A stretch of 64,000 nucleotides of DNA from Enterobacter vonholyi (GCF_008364555.1 NZ_VTUC01000038.1:62001-126000); one strand, 5' to 3'. Shown: positions 19,366 to 29,372, counted from the stretch's first letter. Notes: generated by a model not told the origin, from the letters alone. Program-made: numbers and translations.

Positions 19366-20919
19366 ATGAAGTTGCCCTTTAAGCCACATCTGCTCGTCCT
19401 TCTGTGCAGTGCCGGGCTGTTTGCCGCCTCGGGCGTCATGTTTGTCAAAAGCCGCGCAACGGAACCCGCTGCGACAGCCCCCGTCGCACAACAACCGGCT
19501 GCATCGGACGCGCCTGCCGCAGCGCAGCCCGCCCCTGCTGTCGCGCCAACCTACACAGCCGCACAAATCGATCAGTGGGTTGCCCCCATTGCGCTCTACC
19601 CTGACGCCCTGCTGTCGCAAATTTTGATGGCGTCGACCTATCCGGCCAACGTGATTCAGGCGGCGCAGTGGTCCAAAGACAACCCTAAAATGGAAGGAGA
19701 CGCCGCGATTCAGGCCGTTGCCAGCCAGCCCTGGGATCCGAGCGTGAAATCGCTGGTCGCGTTTCCTCAGCTTATGTCCCTGATGGGTGAAAACCCGCCG
19801 TGGGTACAAAATCTGGGCGATGCGTTTCTCGCGCAGCCTAAAGACGTAATGGATTCCGTTCAGCGCCTGCGCGCGCTGGCACAGAAGACCGGCGCTTTAC
19901 AATCCACGCCTCAGCAGACGGTCACCACCGTGACAAAGCCAGCACCAGCGAAAACCATCGCCACCGAGGCAACAACAACCACGTCTGCGCCCGCCCCTAC
20001 GGTTATCAAAATTGAATCTGCGGATCCGCAGGTCGTTTACGTCCCCACCTATAACCCCAATACGGTTTACGGTACCTGGCCAAATACCGCCTATCCGCCC
20101 ACCTATCTCCCGCCCACGCCCGGAGAGCAGTTTGGCAACAGCTTCGTTAACGGCTTAGGTTTCAGCCTGGGCGTTGCCACAACCTATGCCATTTTCAGTA
20201 ATATCGACTGGGATGACGATGACTGGGACCACCATCATGACGGTGACTGGGATAATCACGGCGGCTATAACCGCAACGGTGATAACAACATCAATATCAA
20301 TGTTGAGAACTTCAATAAAATCAGCGGTCAGCGTCTGACGGACGCCAACCGTACCTGGCAGCACAACCCGGCCTATCGGGAAGGCGTGCCCTATCCGACT
20401 AACCAGCTCAACAGTCGCTTCCACTCCACCAGCACGGCGACAGGGCTCAGTTCAACGCAGCAAAAACCGGTTAACCGGGACAGCCAGCGTCAGGCGGCCC
20501 TGAGCCAGATGGAGAAATCCACGGGTAAAACCTTCCCCCAAACGGCGCGCACCGGCACGAAAGATGTTCAGCGTCAGGCCTCAAGTGAACAGCTGAAGCA
20601 GATTTCCCAGCGCAATAACTACCGTGGCTACGACACCAAACCGCAGACGACGAGGCGGAGCACCACGCAGCAGCGAGAAAATCGCCAGACCACCGCGCAG
20701 AGACAAGAGAAACGGGTTTCGCAGCCCGCGCAGCAACGCACTCTGCAGCAGCGAAACAGCCAGCCCCGGGCCAATGCGCTGAGCGGCAACGACAGCCGTT
20801 CCGCGAACTGGCAGGCGCAGCAGCAGCGTGGTGCGCAAAGCAGGCAGCTTGCCGCTCGCCAGCAGCAGCGTCAGGCGTCTGGTGGACGCGCTGAACGCCG
20901 TGAAATTCGACATCGCTAA
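19366..20919 (+). CDS. yacH: DUF3300 family envelope protein (YacH-like)
   Basis: A 517-residue protein of unknown function. A signal anchor (about 9-27) is followed by an Ala/Pro-rich linker, then the DUF3300 domain (about 62-290: YTAAQIDQWVAPIALYPDALLSQILMASTYP). After VATTYAIFSN comes an Asp/His cluster (281-297, DWDDDDWDHHHDGDWDN) that could bind metal, an Asn-rich stretch, and a 200-residue Gln/Arg-rich, low-complexity tail. E. coli YacH is similar but longer. ATG 19366 lies after TTGGAG; four more upstream codons are possible. The DUF2950 gene starts 10 nt after its stop, so the two are an operon. Confidence 0.82.
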   Translation: MKLPFKPHLLVLLCSAGLFAASGVMFVKSRATEPAATAPVAQQPAASDAPAAAQPAPAVAPTYTAAQIDQWVAPIALYPDALLSQILMASTYPANVIQAAQWSKDNPKMEGDAAIQAVASQPWDPSVKSLVAFPQLMSLMGENPPWVQNLGDAFLAQPKDVMDSVQRLRALAQKTGALQSTPQQTVTTVTKPAPAKTIATEATTTTSAPAPTVIKIESADPQVVYVPTYNPNTVYGTWPNTAYPPTYLPPTPGEQFGNSFVNGLGFSLGVATTYAIFSNIDWDDDDWDHHHDGDWDNHGGYNRNGDNNININVENFNKISGQRLTDANRTWQHNPAYREGVPYPTNQLNSRFHSTSTATGLSSTQQKPVNRDSQRQAALSQMEKSTGKTFPQTARTGTKDVQRQASSEQLKQISQRNNYRGYDTKPQTTRRSTTQQRENRQTTAQRQEKRVSQPAQQRTLQQRNSQPRANALSGNDSRSANWQAQQQRGAQSRQLAARQQQRQASGGRAERREIRHR

Positions 20920-20929
20920 GGGAACCGAC

Positions 20930-21721
20930 ATGAAAAGTAAACTACTCAGCGGAATGGTGTTGTTCATGCTTTCGGCCCCTGTGATGGCGCAGCAGTCCTT
21001 CAGCACGCCCGATCGGGCGACCGATGCGCTGGCCAACGCCATCAGTGAGCAAAATGAGAGCGCGATGAGCAATCTGCTTGGAGAGAACTGGCGCGATTTT
21101 CTGCCCCCTGAAGGCGTTGATCCTGATGCCGTCGATCGCTTCCTGCGCGACTGGAAAGTCCGTCATAAGACCGTTATCGAAGGGGATACGGCGCATCTGG
21201 TTGTCGGAGAGAGCGGCTGGCAGCTTCCCATCCCGGTGATCAAAACCACTGCAGGCTGGCAGTTCGATATTAAAGAAGGGGCTGAAGAAATCCTGACCCG
21301 AGAAATTGGGCGTAACGAACTCGCCGCCATTGAAGCCTTACATGCCTATGTTGATGCGCAGCAAAGCTACTTTGCAATGAACCAGAAATACGCGCAGAAG
21401 ATTGTCAGCTCGAAGGGGAAAAAAGACGGTTTGTACTGGCCCGCCTCCCCCGGCGAAGCGCCCAGTCCGCTCGGACCGGCATTTAGCCCAAAAGAGTCGG
21501 GTACCGGCTATCACGGCTATCGCTTCCGCATCCTGCCGGATAATAACGGTTTCGCGATGGTGGCCTGGCCGGTCAGCTACGGCCAGACGGGCGTCATGAG
21601 CTTTTTGATAAACCAGGACGACAAGGTGTACCAGTCCGATCTCGGCAGCGATTCAGAGCAGAAAGCCCGTGCGCTAGCCGCCTATAGCCCTGATAAAACC
21701 TGGCAGCCTGTAGCACCCTGA
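20930..21721 (+). CDS. DUF2950 family exported protein
   Basis: A 263-residue protein with a clear signal peptide (MKSKLLSGMVLFMLSAPVMA, then QQSF), so it is periplasmic. The rest matches the DUF2950 pattern (TPDRATDALANAISEQNESAM, GWQFDIKEGAEEILTREIGRNELAAIEALHAYVDAQ, GYHGYRFRIL). No catalytic motif is evident and I know no function. The DUF3300 and DUF2950 genes are only 10 nt apart, which suggests a shared envelope task. As I recall, E. coli K-12 has yacH but not this partner next to it. A strong hairpin terminator follows. Confidence 0.82.
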   Translation: MKSKLLSGMVLFMLSAPVMAQQSFSTPDRATDALANAISEQNESAMSNLLGENWRDFLPPEGVDPDAVDRFLRDWKVRHKTVIEGDTAHLVVGESGWQLPIPVIKTTAGWQFDIKEGAEEILTREIGRNELAAIEALHAYVDAQQSYFAMNQKYAQKIVSSKGKKDGLYWPASPGEAPSPLGPAFSPKESGTGYHGYRFRILPDNNGFAMVAWPVSYGQTGVMSFLINQDDKVYQSDLGSDSEQKARALAAYSPDKTWQPVAP

Positions 21722-21732
21722 ACGCAGCGCAT

Positions 21733-21762
21733 AAAAAAAGCGGCCATTGGCCGCTTTTTTCA
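21733..21762. terminator. Bidirectional terminator between DUF2950 gene and lpdA
   Basis: A GC-rich stem (AGCGGCC/GGCCGCT, loop ATT) is flanked by an A7 run on one side and T6 on the other, so it can terminate both converging transcripts. Confidence 0.9.
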
Positions 21763-21773
21763 TCTGAAGAAAC

Positions 21774-23198
21774 TTATTTCTTCTTCGCTTTCGCGTTTGG
21801 CAGGTCGGTGATGCTGCCTTCAAACACTTCTGCCGCCAGGCCCACGGACTCGTGCAGAGTCGGGTGAGCGTGGATGGTCAGCGCGATGTCTTCAGCGTCA
21901 CAACCCATTTCGATAGCCAGACCGATTTCACCCAGCAGCTCGCCGCCGTTGGTACCGACAATCGCACCACCGATCACACGGTGAGTCTCTTTGTCGAAGA
22001 TCAGTTTGGTCATACCGTCTGCGCAGTCGGATGCGATAGCACGACCAGAAGCAGCCCACGGGAAGGTGGCGGTTTCATAGCTGATGCCTTTCTCTTTCGC
22101 TTCTTTCTCAGTCAGACCAACCCATGCCACTTCTGGCTCGGTGTACGCGATAGATGGGATCACTTTCGGATCGAAGTAGTGCTTCATGCCGGCGATAACT
22201 TCAGCGGCAACGTGACCTTCGTGAACACCTTTGTGCGCCAGCATTGGCTGACCGACGATATCACCGATAGCAAAGATGTGCGGCACGTTAGTGCGCAGCT
22301 GCTTGTCAACGCGGATGAAGCCACGGTCGTCCACTTCCACGCCAGCTTTGCCCGCGTCGAGGTTTTTACCGTTCGGTACACGACCGATAGCCACCAGCAC
22401 GGCGTCGTAACGCTGTGGTTCGGATGGGGCTTTTTTGCCTTCCATGGAAACGTAAATACCGTCTTCTTTCGCTTCAACGGCAGTCACTTTGGTTTCCAGC
22501 ATCAGGTTGAATTTCTTGCTGATGCGTTTGGTGAAGACTTTAACGATGTCTTTGTCGGCAGCCGGGATAACCTGGTCGAACATTTCAACCACGTCGATCT
22601 CTGAACCCAGCGCGTGGTACACGGTACCCATTTCCAGACCGATGATACCGCCGCCCATAACCAGCAGACGCTTAGGAACGGTTTTCAGCTCCAGCGCATC
22701 GGTGGAATCCCACACGCGTGGATCTTCATGTGGAATGAATGGCAGTTCGATTGGGCGAGAGCCTGCCGCGATAATCGCGTTGTCGAAGTTGATCACGGTT
22801 TTGCCGTTTTCGCCTTCCACTTCCAGGGTGTTCGCACCGGTGAATTTACCCAGACCGTTTACCACTTTCACTTTACGGCCTTTGGCCATACCCGCCAGAC
22901 CGCCGGTCAGCTGAGTGATAACTTTCTCTTTCCAGGTACGAATTTTGTCGATATCGGTTTTCGGCTCGCCGAAGACGATACCGTGTTCAGCCAGCGCTTT
23001 GGCTTCTTCGATAACTTTCGCTACGTGCAGCAGCGCTTTAGAAGGGATACAGCCGACGTTCAGACAAACACCGCCGAGGGTGCTGTAACGCTCTACGATG
23101 ACGGTTTCCAGACCTAAATCCGCTGCGCGGAATGCTGCGGAGTAACCTGCCGGGCCTGCCCCAAGTACTACGACCTGAGTTTTGATTTCTGTGCTCAT
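21774..23198 (-). CDS. lpdA: Dihydrolipoyl dehydrogenase (E3)
   Basis: FAD enzyme that reoxidises lipoyl groups of the pyruvate and 2-oxoglutarate dehydrogenase complexes and the glycine cleavage system. The 474-residue protein has an FAD motif VVLGAGPAGYSAA, the redox pair Cys45/Cys50 in GGVCLNVGCIPSK, an NAD motif MGGGIIGLEMG and the catalytic HAHPTLHES near the end. Two adjacent ATGs (23201, 23198) follow GAGG; I chose the second by homology. It is separated from aceF by a hairpin and has its own leader, which fits independent expression. Confidence 0.97.
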   Translation of the reverse strand: MSTEIKTQVVVLGAGPAGYSAAFRAADLGLETVIVERYSTLGGVCLNVGCIPSKALLHVAKVIEEAKALAEHGIVFGEPKTDIDKIRTWKEKVITQLTGGLAGMAKGRKVKVVNGLGKFTGANTLEVEGENGKTVINFDNAIIAAGSRPIELPFIPHEDPRVWDSTDALELKTVPKRLLVMGGGIIGLEMGTVYHALGSEIDVVEMFDQVIPAADKDIVKVFTKRISKKFNLMLETKVTAVEAKEDGIYVSMEGKKAPSEPQRYDAVLVAIGRVPNGKNLDAGKAGVEVDDRGFIRVDKQLRTNVPHIFAIGDIVGQPMLAHKGVHEGHVAAEVIAGMKHYFDPKVIPSIAYTEPEVAWVGLTEKEAKEKGISYETATFPWAASGRAIASDCADGMTKLIFDKETHRVIGGAIVGTNGGELLGEIGLAIEMGCDAEDIALTIHAHPTLHESVGLAAEVFEGSITDLPNAKAKKK

Positions 23199-23256
23199 CA
23201 TGACCTCTTAATTTATACCCGTCGTCCACCGGGTCGTTCTATCCGCCCGCAGTTTA

Positions 23257-23276
23257 CAAAATTGTTAACAATTTTG
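23257..23276. promoter_or_regulatory. Perfect 20-bp palindrome in the lpdA promoter region
   Basis: CAAAATTGTTAACAATTTTG is fully self-complementary, centred about 68 nt before the lpdA start. As I recall, a closely similar palindrome is present in the E. coli lpd promoter. It could be an operator or part of an AT-rich promoter; I cannot name the protein that binds it. Confidence 0.6.
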
Positions 23277-23343
23277 AAACAACAAACGGCTCACGAATTG
23301 TCGCTTTCGCCAATAACCTCACAAACGCCATGAGATTATCAGA

Positions 23344-23370
23344 AAAAAGCCGGCCGACTGGCCGGCTTTT
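23344..23370 (-). terminator. Terminator between aceF and lpdA
   Basis: A 10-bp stem AAAGCCGGCC/GGCCGGCTTT with a 4-nt loop begins 3 nt after the aceF stop; the minus strand then reads TTT. It should end part of the pdhR-aceEF transcript, leaving read-through plus a separate lpdA promoter. Confidence 0.75.
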
Positions 23371-23373
23371 CGA

Positions 23374-25269
23374 TTACATCACCAGGCGGCGAATGTCGCT
23401 CAGCATGTTGTTAATGATGGTGATGAAGCGCGCACCATCAGCACCGTCGATCACGCGGTGGTCGAAGGACAGAGAGATTGGCATCATCAGACGCGGTACG
23501 AACTCTTTGCCATTCCACACCGGCTCCATCGCGGACTTAGACACACCGAGGATAGCCACTTCCGGCGCGTTCACAATCGGCGCGAAGTGGGTGGTACCCA
23601 GGCCGCCGATGCTGGAGATAGTGAAGCAGCCGCCCTGCATTTCGCCGGCAGTCAGCTTACCATCGCGCGCTTTCTTGGAGATCACGGTCAGTTCACGGGA
23701 CAGCTCAGTGATGCTCTTCTTGTTCACGTCTTTGAAGACCGGAACAACCAGACCATTTGGCGTATCAACCGCAACACCGATGTTGATGTATTTCTTCAGC
23801 GTCAGCTTCTGGCCGTCTTCGGACAGGGAGCTGTTGAAGCGTGGCATCTGTTCCAGAGCCGCAGCAACCGCTTTCATGATGAAGACCACTGGGGTGAATT
23901 TCACGTCCAGTTTACGCTTCTCAGCTTCGGCGTTCTGCTGTTTACGGAACGCTTCCAGATCGGTGATATCGGTTTTGTCGAAGTGCGTAACGTGCGGGAT
24001 CATCACCCAGTTACGGCTCAGGTTCGCACCAGAGATTTTCTGGATACGGCCCAGTTCCACTTCTTCGATTTCGCCGAACTTGCTGAAGTCCACTTTCGGC
24101 CATGGCAGCATGCCCGGGATACCGCCGCCAGCGGCTGCAGCTGGTGCAGCTTCGGCGCGTTTCACCGCGTCTTTCACGTAGGTCTGAACGTCTTCGCGCA
24201 GGATACGACCCTTACGGCCGGTCCCTTTCACTTTCGCCAGGTTAACACCGAATTCGCGCGCCAGGCGACGAATCAGCGGCGTCGCGTGGACGTAAGCGTC
24301 GTTTTCAGCGAACTCTGATTTTTCTGCTTTTGCAGCAGGGGCAGCGGCTGGTTTAGCAGCTTGAGCCGGTGCAGCAGCCGGTGCTGGAGCAGCCGCGGCA
24401 GCCGGAGCTGCGGCAGGCGCAGCGCCTTCCACTTCGAAGACCATGATCAGAGAGCCGGTAGACACTTTGTCGCCGGTGCTGATTTTGATCTCTTTAACGG
24501 TACCCGCGAATGGCGCAGGGACTTCCATAGAAGCCTTGTCGCCTTCAACGGTGATCAGTGACTGTTCAGCGGCAACTTTGTCGCCCACTTTTACCATCAC
24601 TTCGGTGACTTCAACTTCGTCACCGCCGATGTCCGGTACGTTAACGTCTTTCGCGCCGCCAGCAGCGGCCGGTGCTGCGGCAGGAGCCGGAGCAGCGGCC
24701 TGTGCAGGCGCGGCAGCAGGGGCAGCACCCGCCACTTCGAAGATCATGATCAGGGAGCCGGTAGACACTTTGTCGCCGGTGTTGATCTTGATCTCTTTAA
24801 CGGTACCCGCGAACGGAGCCGGCACTTCCATAGAGGCTTTGTCGCCTTCTACAGTGATCAGTGACTGCTCGGCCGCAACGGTATCGCCCACTTTCACCAG
24901 GATCTCAGTGACTTCAACTTCGTCACCACCGATATCCGGCACGTTCACTTCTTTTGCAGCTGCGGCAGCTGCTGGAGCAGCGGCGGCCGGAGCGGCTTTC
25001 TTCTCTTCCTGCGCAGGTGCAGCAGCTGCTGCACCGTCGGCGGAATCGAAAATCATGATCAGTTTGCCAGTCTCGGTTTTATCGCCAACAGAGACTTTGA
25101 TCTCTTTAACGATGCCAGCCTGAGGAGACGGGACTTCCATAGAGGCTTTGTCGCCTTCTACGGTGATCAGCGACTGTTCAGCTTCAACTTTGTCGCCTAC
25201 TTTGACCAGGATCTCGGTGATTTCAACTTCATCAGCCCCGATGTCCGGTACATTGATTTCGATAGCCAT
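23374..25269 (-). CDS. aceF: Dihydrolipoamide acetyltransferase (PDH E2) with three lipoyl domains
   Basis: Core of the pyruvate dehydrogenase complex; transfers acetyl groups to CoA. The 631-residue protein has three tandem lipoyl domains, each with GDKASMEV and its lipoylated lysine (41, 144 and 245), joined by long Ala/Pro linkers. A subunit-binding domain follows (about 328-365, [17 protein letters not shown]), then the catalytic domain ending in [12 protein letters not shown]. The repeats at DNA level (second and third lipoyl domains nearly identical) make this a natural site for recombination. aceE lies 14 nt upstream. Confidence 0.97.
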   Translation of the reverse strand: MAIEINVPDIGADEVEITEILVKVGDKVEAEQSLITVEGDKASMEVPSPQAGIVKEIKVSVGDKTETGKLIMIFDSADGAAAAAPAQEEKKAAPAAAAPAAAAAAKEVNVPDIGGDEVEVTEILVKVGDTVAAEQSLITVEGDKASMEVPAPFAGTVKEIKINTGDKVSTGSLIMIFEVAGAAPAAAPAQAAAPAPAAAPAAAGGAKDVNVPDIGGDEVEVTEVMVKVGDKVAAEQSLITVEGDKASMEVPAPFAGTVKEIKISTGDKVSTGSLIMVFEVEGAAPAAAPAAAAAPAPAAAPAQAAKPAAAPAAKAEKSEFAENDAYVHATPLIRRLAREFGVNLAKVKGTGRKGRILREDVQTYVKDAVKRAEAAPAAAAGGGIPGMLPWPKVDFSKFGEIEEVELGRIQKISGANLSRNWVMIPHVTHFDKTDITDLEAFRKQQNAEAEKRKLDVKFTPVVFIMKAVAAALEQMPRFNSSLSEDGQKLTLKKYINIGVAVDTPNGLVVPVFKDVNKKSITELSRELTVISKKARDGKLTAGEMQGGCFTISSIGGLGTTHFAPIVNAPEVAILGVSKSAMEPVWNGKEFVPRLMMPISLSFDHRVIDGADGARFITIINNMLSDIRRLVM

Positions 25270-25283
25270 TATTCTTTTACCTC

Positions 25284-27947
25284 TTACGCCAGACGCGGGT
25301 TAACTTTTTCTGCATCGATGTTGAATTTGGTGATTGCGTCTGCAACCACTTTCTTATCGATTTCGCCACGTTTAGCCAGTTCGCCCAGTGCTGCTACAAC
25401 CACGTAAGAAGCATCAACTTCGAAGTGGTGACGCAGGTTTTCGCGGCTGTCAGAACGACCGAAGCCGTCAGTACCCAGTACGCGATAATCATCAGCTGGA
25501 ACGTAAGTACGAACCTGCTCAGCGAACAGTTTCATATAGTCAGTAGACGCCACCGCTGGCGCGTCGTTCATCACCTGAGCGATGTAAGGAACGCGTGGGG
25601 TTTCCATTGGGTGCAGCATGTTCCAGCGCTCACAATCCTGGCCATCACGCGCCAGTTCAGTGAAGGAGGTAACAGAGTACACATCGGAACCGACACCGTA
25701 GTCTTTCGCCAGGATCTGCGCTGCTTCACGAACGTGACGCAGGATAGAACCGGAGCCCAGCAGCTGAACTTTACCTTTGCTACCTTCGATGGTTTCGAGT
25801 TTGTAGATACCTTTACGGATACCTTCCTCGGCACCTGCTGGCATTGCCGGCATGTGGTAGTTTTCGTTCAGGGTGGTGATGTAGTAGTAAATGTTCTCCT
25901 GCGCTTCACCGTACATGCGCTGCAGACCGTCATGCATGATGACAGCCACTTCGTACGCGTAAGACGGGTCGTAAGAGATACAGTTAGGGATAGTCAGAGA
26001 CTGAATGTGGCTGTGACCATCTTCGTGCTGCAGACCTTCACCGTTCAGGGTCGTACGACCGGAAGTACCACCGATCAGGAAGCCGCGAGCCTGCTGGTCG
26101 CCTGCCTGCCAGCACAGGTCACCGATACGCTGGAACCCGAACATGGAGTAGTAAATGTAGAACGGGATCATCGGCAGGTTGTTGGTGCTGTAAGAGGTCG
26201 CAGCAGCCAGCCAGGATGCGCCTGCGCCCAGCTCGTTGATACCTTCCTGCAGGATCTGACCTTTCTCGTCTTCTTTGTAGTATGCAACCTGCTCACGGTC
26301 CTGCGGGGTGTACTGCTGGCCGTTCGGGCTGTAGATACCGATCTGACGGAACAGACCTTCCATACCGAAAGTACGCGCTTCGTCGGCGATGATTGGCACC
26401 AGGCGATCTTTGATCGACTTGTTCTTCAGCATCACGTTCAGGGCACGAACGAAAGCGATAGTGGTAGAGATCTCTTTGTTCTGCTCTTCCAGCAGCTGAG
26501 AGAAGTCTTCCAGCGCTGGCAGTTCCAGCTTCTCGGTGAAGTTAGGCTGACGAGCTGGCAGGTAGCCTTTCAGCGCCTGACGACGTTCGTGCAGGTACTT
26601 GTGCTCTTCAGAACCTTCCGGGAAGGTGATGTAAGACAGGTTTTCTACCTGCTCATCGGTGACTGGAACGTTGAAACGGTCGCGGATATAACGCACACCG
26701 TCCATGTTCATTTTCTTAACCTGGTGAGCGATGTTTTTACCTTCTGCGGTATCACCCATGCCGTAACCTTTGATGGTGTGGGCCAGGATTACAGTCGCTT
26801 TACCTTTGGTTTCACGCGCTTTTTTCAGTGCAGCGTAGATTTTCTTCGGATCGTGACCACCGCGGTTCAGGGCCCAGATCTGCTCATCAGTCCAGTCTGC
26901 AACCAGGGCTGCGGTTTCTGGATATTTGCCGAAGAAGTGCTCACGCACGTAGGCACCGTCTTTGGATTTGAAGGTCTGGTAGTCACCGTCAACGGTTTCG
27001 TTCATCAGCTGGATCAGTTTACCGCTGGTGTCTTTACGCAGCAGTTCGTCCCAACGGGAACCCCACATCACTTTGATCACGTTCCAGCCAGCACCTGCGA
27101 AGATGCCTTCCAGTTCGTTGATGATCTTGCCGTTACCGGTTACCGGACCATCCAGACGCTGCAGGTTACAGTTGATGATGAAGCACAGGTTGTCCAGCTT
27201 TTCACGGGTTGCGATGGTGATCGCACCTTTGGATTCTGGCTCATCCATTTCGCCGTCGCCCAGGAAGGCGTATACGGTCTGCTCAGAGGTGTCTTTCAGA
27301 CCACGGTGTTCCAGATACTTCAGGAATTTCGCCTGGTAGATCGCACCGATTGGGCCCAGACCCATAGATACGGTTGGGAACTGCCAGAATTCAGGCATCA
27401 GTTTAGGGTGCGGGTAAGAAGACAGACCTTTACCGTGAACTTCCTGACGGAAGTTGTTCATCTGCTCTTCAGTCAGACGACCTTCCAGGAATGCACGTGC
27501 ATAGATGCCCGGAGAGATGTGGCCCTGGAAGTACACCAGATCGCCGCCGTCTTTCTCGTTCGCTGCACGGAAGAAGTGGTTGAAGCACACTTCGTAAACG
27601 GTCGCAGAAGACTGGAAGGACGCCATGTGGCCACCCAGTTCCAGGTCTTTCTTGGATGCGCGCAGAACGGTCATAATGGCGTTCCAGCGAATTGCAGAAC
27701 GGATACGACGTTCCAGATCCAGATTGCCCGGGTATTCCGGTTCGTCTTCGACGGCAATCGTGTTTACGTAGTTGCTAGCCCCTGCACCTGAAGCAACCTT
27801 CACACCGCCTTTGCGGGCTTCAGAAAGCAGCTGATCAATCAGATACTGAGCGCGCTCAACACCTTCTTCACGGATGACCGATTCGATCGCCTGTAGCCAG
27901 TCGCGAGTTTCGATCGGATCCACGTCATTTTGGAGACGTTCTGACAT
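25284..27947 (-). CDS. aceE: Pyruvate dehydrogenase E1 component
   Basis: Thiamine diphosphate enzyme that decarboxylates pyruvate and acetylates the lipoyl groups of AceF. The 887-residue protein is the homodimeric type; the ThDP motif begins [10 protein letters not shown] and ends near [10 protein letters not shown]. The start [17 protein letters not shown] follows AAGGAAT. It lies 123 nt downstream of pdhR, with a long stem-loop in the gap. A 788-codon antisense ORF covers most of the gene and reflects biased codon use in a highly expressed gene. Confidence 0.97.
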   Translation of the reverse strand: MSERLQNDVDPIETRDWLQAIESVIREEGVERAQYLIDQLLSEARKGGVKVASGAGASNYVNTIAVEDEPEYPGNLDLERRIRSAIRWNAIMTVLRASKKDLELGGHMASFQSSATVYEVCFNHFFRAANEKDGGDLVYFQGHISPGIYARAFLEGRLTEEQMNNFRQEVHGKGLSSYPHPKLMPEFWQFPTVSMGLGPIGAIYQAKFLKYLEHRGLKDTSEQTVYAFLGDGEMDEPESKGAITIATREKLDNLCFIINCNLQRLDGPVTGNGKIINELEGIFAGAGWNVIKVMWGSRWDELLRKDTSGKLIQLMNETVDGDYQTFKSKDGAYVREHFFGKYPETAALVADWTDEQIWALNRGGHDPKKIYAALKKARETKGKATVILAHTIKGYGMGDTAEGKNIAHQVKKMNMDGVRYIRDRFNVPVTDEQVENLSYITFPEGSEEHKYLHERRQALKGYLPARQPNFTEKLELPALEDFSQLLEEQNKEISTTIAFVRALNVMLKNKSIKDRLVPIIADEARTFGMEGLFRQIGIYSPNGQQYTPQDREQVAYYKEDEKGQILQEGINELGAGASWLAAATSYSTNNLPMIPFYIYYSMFGFQRIGDLCWQAGDQQARGFLIGGTSGRTTLNGEGLQHEDGHSHIQSLTIPNCISYDPSYAYEVAVIMHDGLQRMYGEAQENIYYYITTLNENYHMPAMPAGAEEGIRKGIYKLETIEGSKGKVQLLGSGSILRHVREAAQILAKDYGVGSDVYSVTSFTELARDGQDCERWNMLHPMETPRVPYIAQVMNDAPAVASTDYMKLFAEQVRTYVPADDYRVLGTDGFGRSDSRENLRHHFEVDASYVVVAALGELAKRGEIDKKVVADAITKFNIDAEKVNPRLA

Positions 27948-27986
27948 GGGGGTATTCCTTATCTATCTAATACGTTGATTTGTCTG

Positions 27987-28034
27987 GAACCTGTCCCATT
28001 GTGCTCTTGGGCAAGAACACAATAAGACAGGTTC
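27987..28034 (-). other. Long stem-loop in the pdhR-aceE intergenic mRNA
   Basis: Two 22-nt arms (27987-28008 and 28013-28034) pair at 19 of 22 positions around a GGGC loop. The outer nine pairs are GAACCTGTC/GACAGGTTC. It lies 40 nt before the aceE ATG and has no T-run, so it looks like an mRNA processing or stability element rather than a terminator. As I recall, E. coli has a matching structure here with different bases in the stem. Confidence 0.65.
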
Positions 28035-28070
28035 TGCGTTTAGTTGCCGCGCTCTAAAAGTACCTGGCGC

Positions 28071-28835
28071 TTAATCCTTTCGTTGCTGTATGCGGCGTAA
28101 TGAACGTTCGCGACGCGATTGTTCACGGCTGCGGTCCAGCAAGATTTCCTCAATGAAAGCCAGATGGCGGTGCGACGCTTCGCGCGCCTGCTCCGGTTCC
28201 CCGGCCATTATCGCCTCGAATACTCGGGTGCGATGGTTGCTTACCAGTGGGAGCATGTCCCGACGGGCATACAACAATTCAAAATTTTGACGAACGTTCT
28301 GGGCCAGCATCGGCTCCATGCAGCGTAGCAGATGGAGGAGCACCACGTTGTGGGCCGCTTCGGTGACGGCGATTTGATACTGGACGACGGCGCTGGACTC
28401 GGCGTCTAAATCGCCGGACTGCTGTGCCCGTTCAATGGCCTGATGCAGTTCGCGGATACGCACGCGATCTTCATCAGTGCTGCGAAGGGCGGCGTAATAG
28501 GCCGCAATACCTTCAAGCGCGTGACGGGTCTCAAGCAGGTCAAACTGGGATTCTGGGTGGTCAGAGAGAAGTTCTACCAGCGGATCGCTGAAGCTCTGCC
28601 ACAGGCTGTTTTGCACAAAGGTTCCGCCGCCCTGACGACGAAGCAGCAAGCCCTTTGCTTCGAGACGTTGAATCGCCTCACGCAGAGAAGGACGTGAAAC
28701 GTCGAACTGTTTTGCCAGCTCGCGTTCTGGCGGAAGTTTCTCACCCGGGCGCAGAGTCCCTTCGAGGATTAAAAACTCCAGCTGCTGCTCAATCACATCA
28801 GATAGTTTTGGTTGGCGAATTTTGCTGTAGGCCAT
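28071..28835 (-). CDS. pdhR: Pyruvate-responsive GntR-family repressor PdhR
   Basis: Represses the PDH operon and other genes until pyruvate binds. The 254-residue protein has an N-terminal winged helix (about 8-75: [53 protein letters not shown]) typical of GntR and a C-terminal all-helical FadR-type domain. First gene of pdhR-aceEF. Its own operator sits 32 nt upstream, so it is autoregulated. Confidence 0.96.
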   Translation of the reverse strand: MAYSKIRQPKLSDVIEQQLEFLILEGTLRPGEKLPPERELAKQFDVSRPSLREAIQRLEAKGLLLRRQGGGTFVQNSLWQSFSDPLVELLSDHPESQFDLLETRHALEGIAAYYAALRSTDEDRVRIRELHQAIERAQQSGDLDAESSAVVQYQIAVTEAAHNVVLLHLLRCMEPMLAQNVRQNFELLYARRDMLPLVSNHRTRVFEAIMAGEPEQAREASHRHLAFIEEILLDRSREQSRRERSLRRIQQRKD

Positions 28836-28867
28836 ATTCCCTGTCTTACGCCTTTTTGCCCGGAGTC

Positions 28868-28884
28868 AATTGGTCTTACCAATT
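28868..28884 (-). promoter_or_regulatory. PdhR operator upstream of pdhR
   Basis: AATTGGTCTTACCAATT is a perfect match to the PdhR consensus AATTGGT-N3-ACCAATT. It lies 32 nt before the pdhR start and just downstream of a plausible promoter (TTGTTA, 16 bp, TAGAAA on the minus strand), where bound PdhR would block transcription. Confidence 0.9.
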
Positions 28885-29290
28885 TCTATTTCGTATCGCT
28901 AAAGTAACAAAGTATTCACCTTCTGTCCATATTGGTTTTGATTGAAATCAGTAAACCCTGCACATTTTAACAACCTTACAGAAATAACGTTTCAGAAATG
29001 TAACTTTGCACAAATGAGTTGATTACTCCCAAAGAGGGAGTTTTAACCATAATGAAACGAGGGTTTTTGCAATCTGAAGCGATTCAACAAGGCAAATAAT
29101 GAAAATTCGCCCACTTACGGCGCATTTCTATTCTATAGGTTGGGAGAGGAACAACGAGCGGGCCGATTTACAAATGCTTTCTTTTTATTCAAGTCGTCAT
29201 CACCCCTTCATAAAGCAGGTGCATTCGCAGGCACTTACCACTATTCTGGCGCTTACGGAAGTCATATCCGCTTTTTTCGGTCTCGTTAAC

Positions 29291-29308
29291 CGTAAAGAAA
29301 TAAATACA
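29291..29308 (+). promoter_or_regulatory. Possible TyrR box upstream of aroP
   Basis: CGTAAAGAAATAAATACA matches 9 of 12 fixed positions of the TyrR box TGTAAA-N6-TTTACA, 65 nt before the aroP ATG. TyrR represses aroP in E. coli. I did not find a second adjacent box. Confidence 0.35.
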
Positions 29309-29372
29309 GAATATGGATTTTCATAATTACACACGCTCAGCGTGAACATAACAACCACACACGAGGTTTCAA

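Larger units (their letters stand above)
28836..29372. other. 537-base divergent intergenic region, pdhR/aroP
   Basis: An AT-rich region holding the pdhR promoter and operator on one side and the aroP promoter on the other. A frame of 75 codons (29099-29326, +) begins MKIRPLTAHFYSIGWERNN; it has no recognised similarity and no good ribosome site, so I do not call it. The middle part (28930-29280) is otherwise unexplained. Confidence 0.5.

Noticed and set aside
23374..25269. Repeated DNA segments about 310 bases apart, suspected as a repeat array
   Set aside because: They encode the three homologous lipoyl domains of AceF and follow its reading frame.
25425..27791. 788-codon open frame on the plus strand, antisense to aceE
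   Set aside because: Same artefact in a highly expressed gene: favoured codons leave no stops in the complementary frame. The protein looks like low-complexity Val/Phe/Thr/Arg text.
29099..29326. 75-codon plus-strand frame between pdhR and aroP
   Set aside because: No convincing ribosome site and no recognised sequence; kept only as part of an unexplained region.
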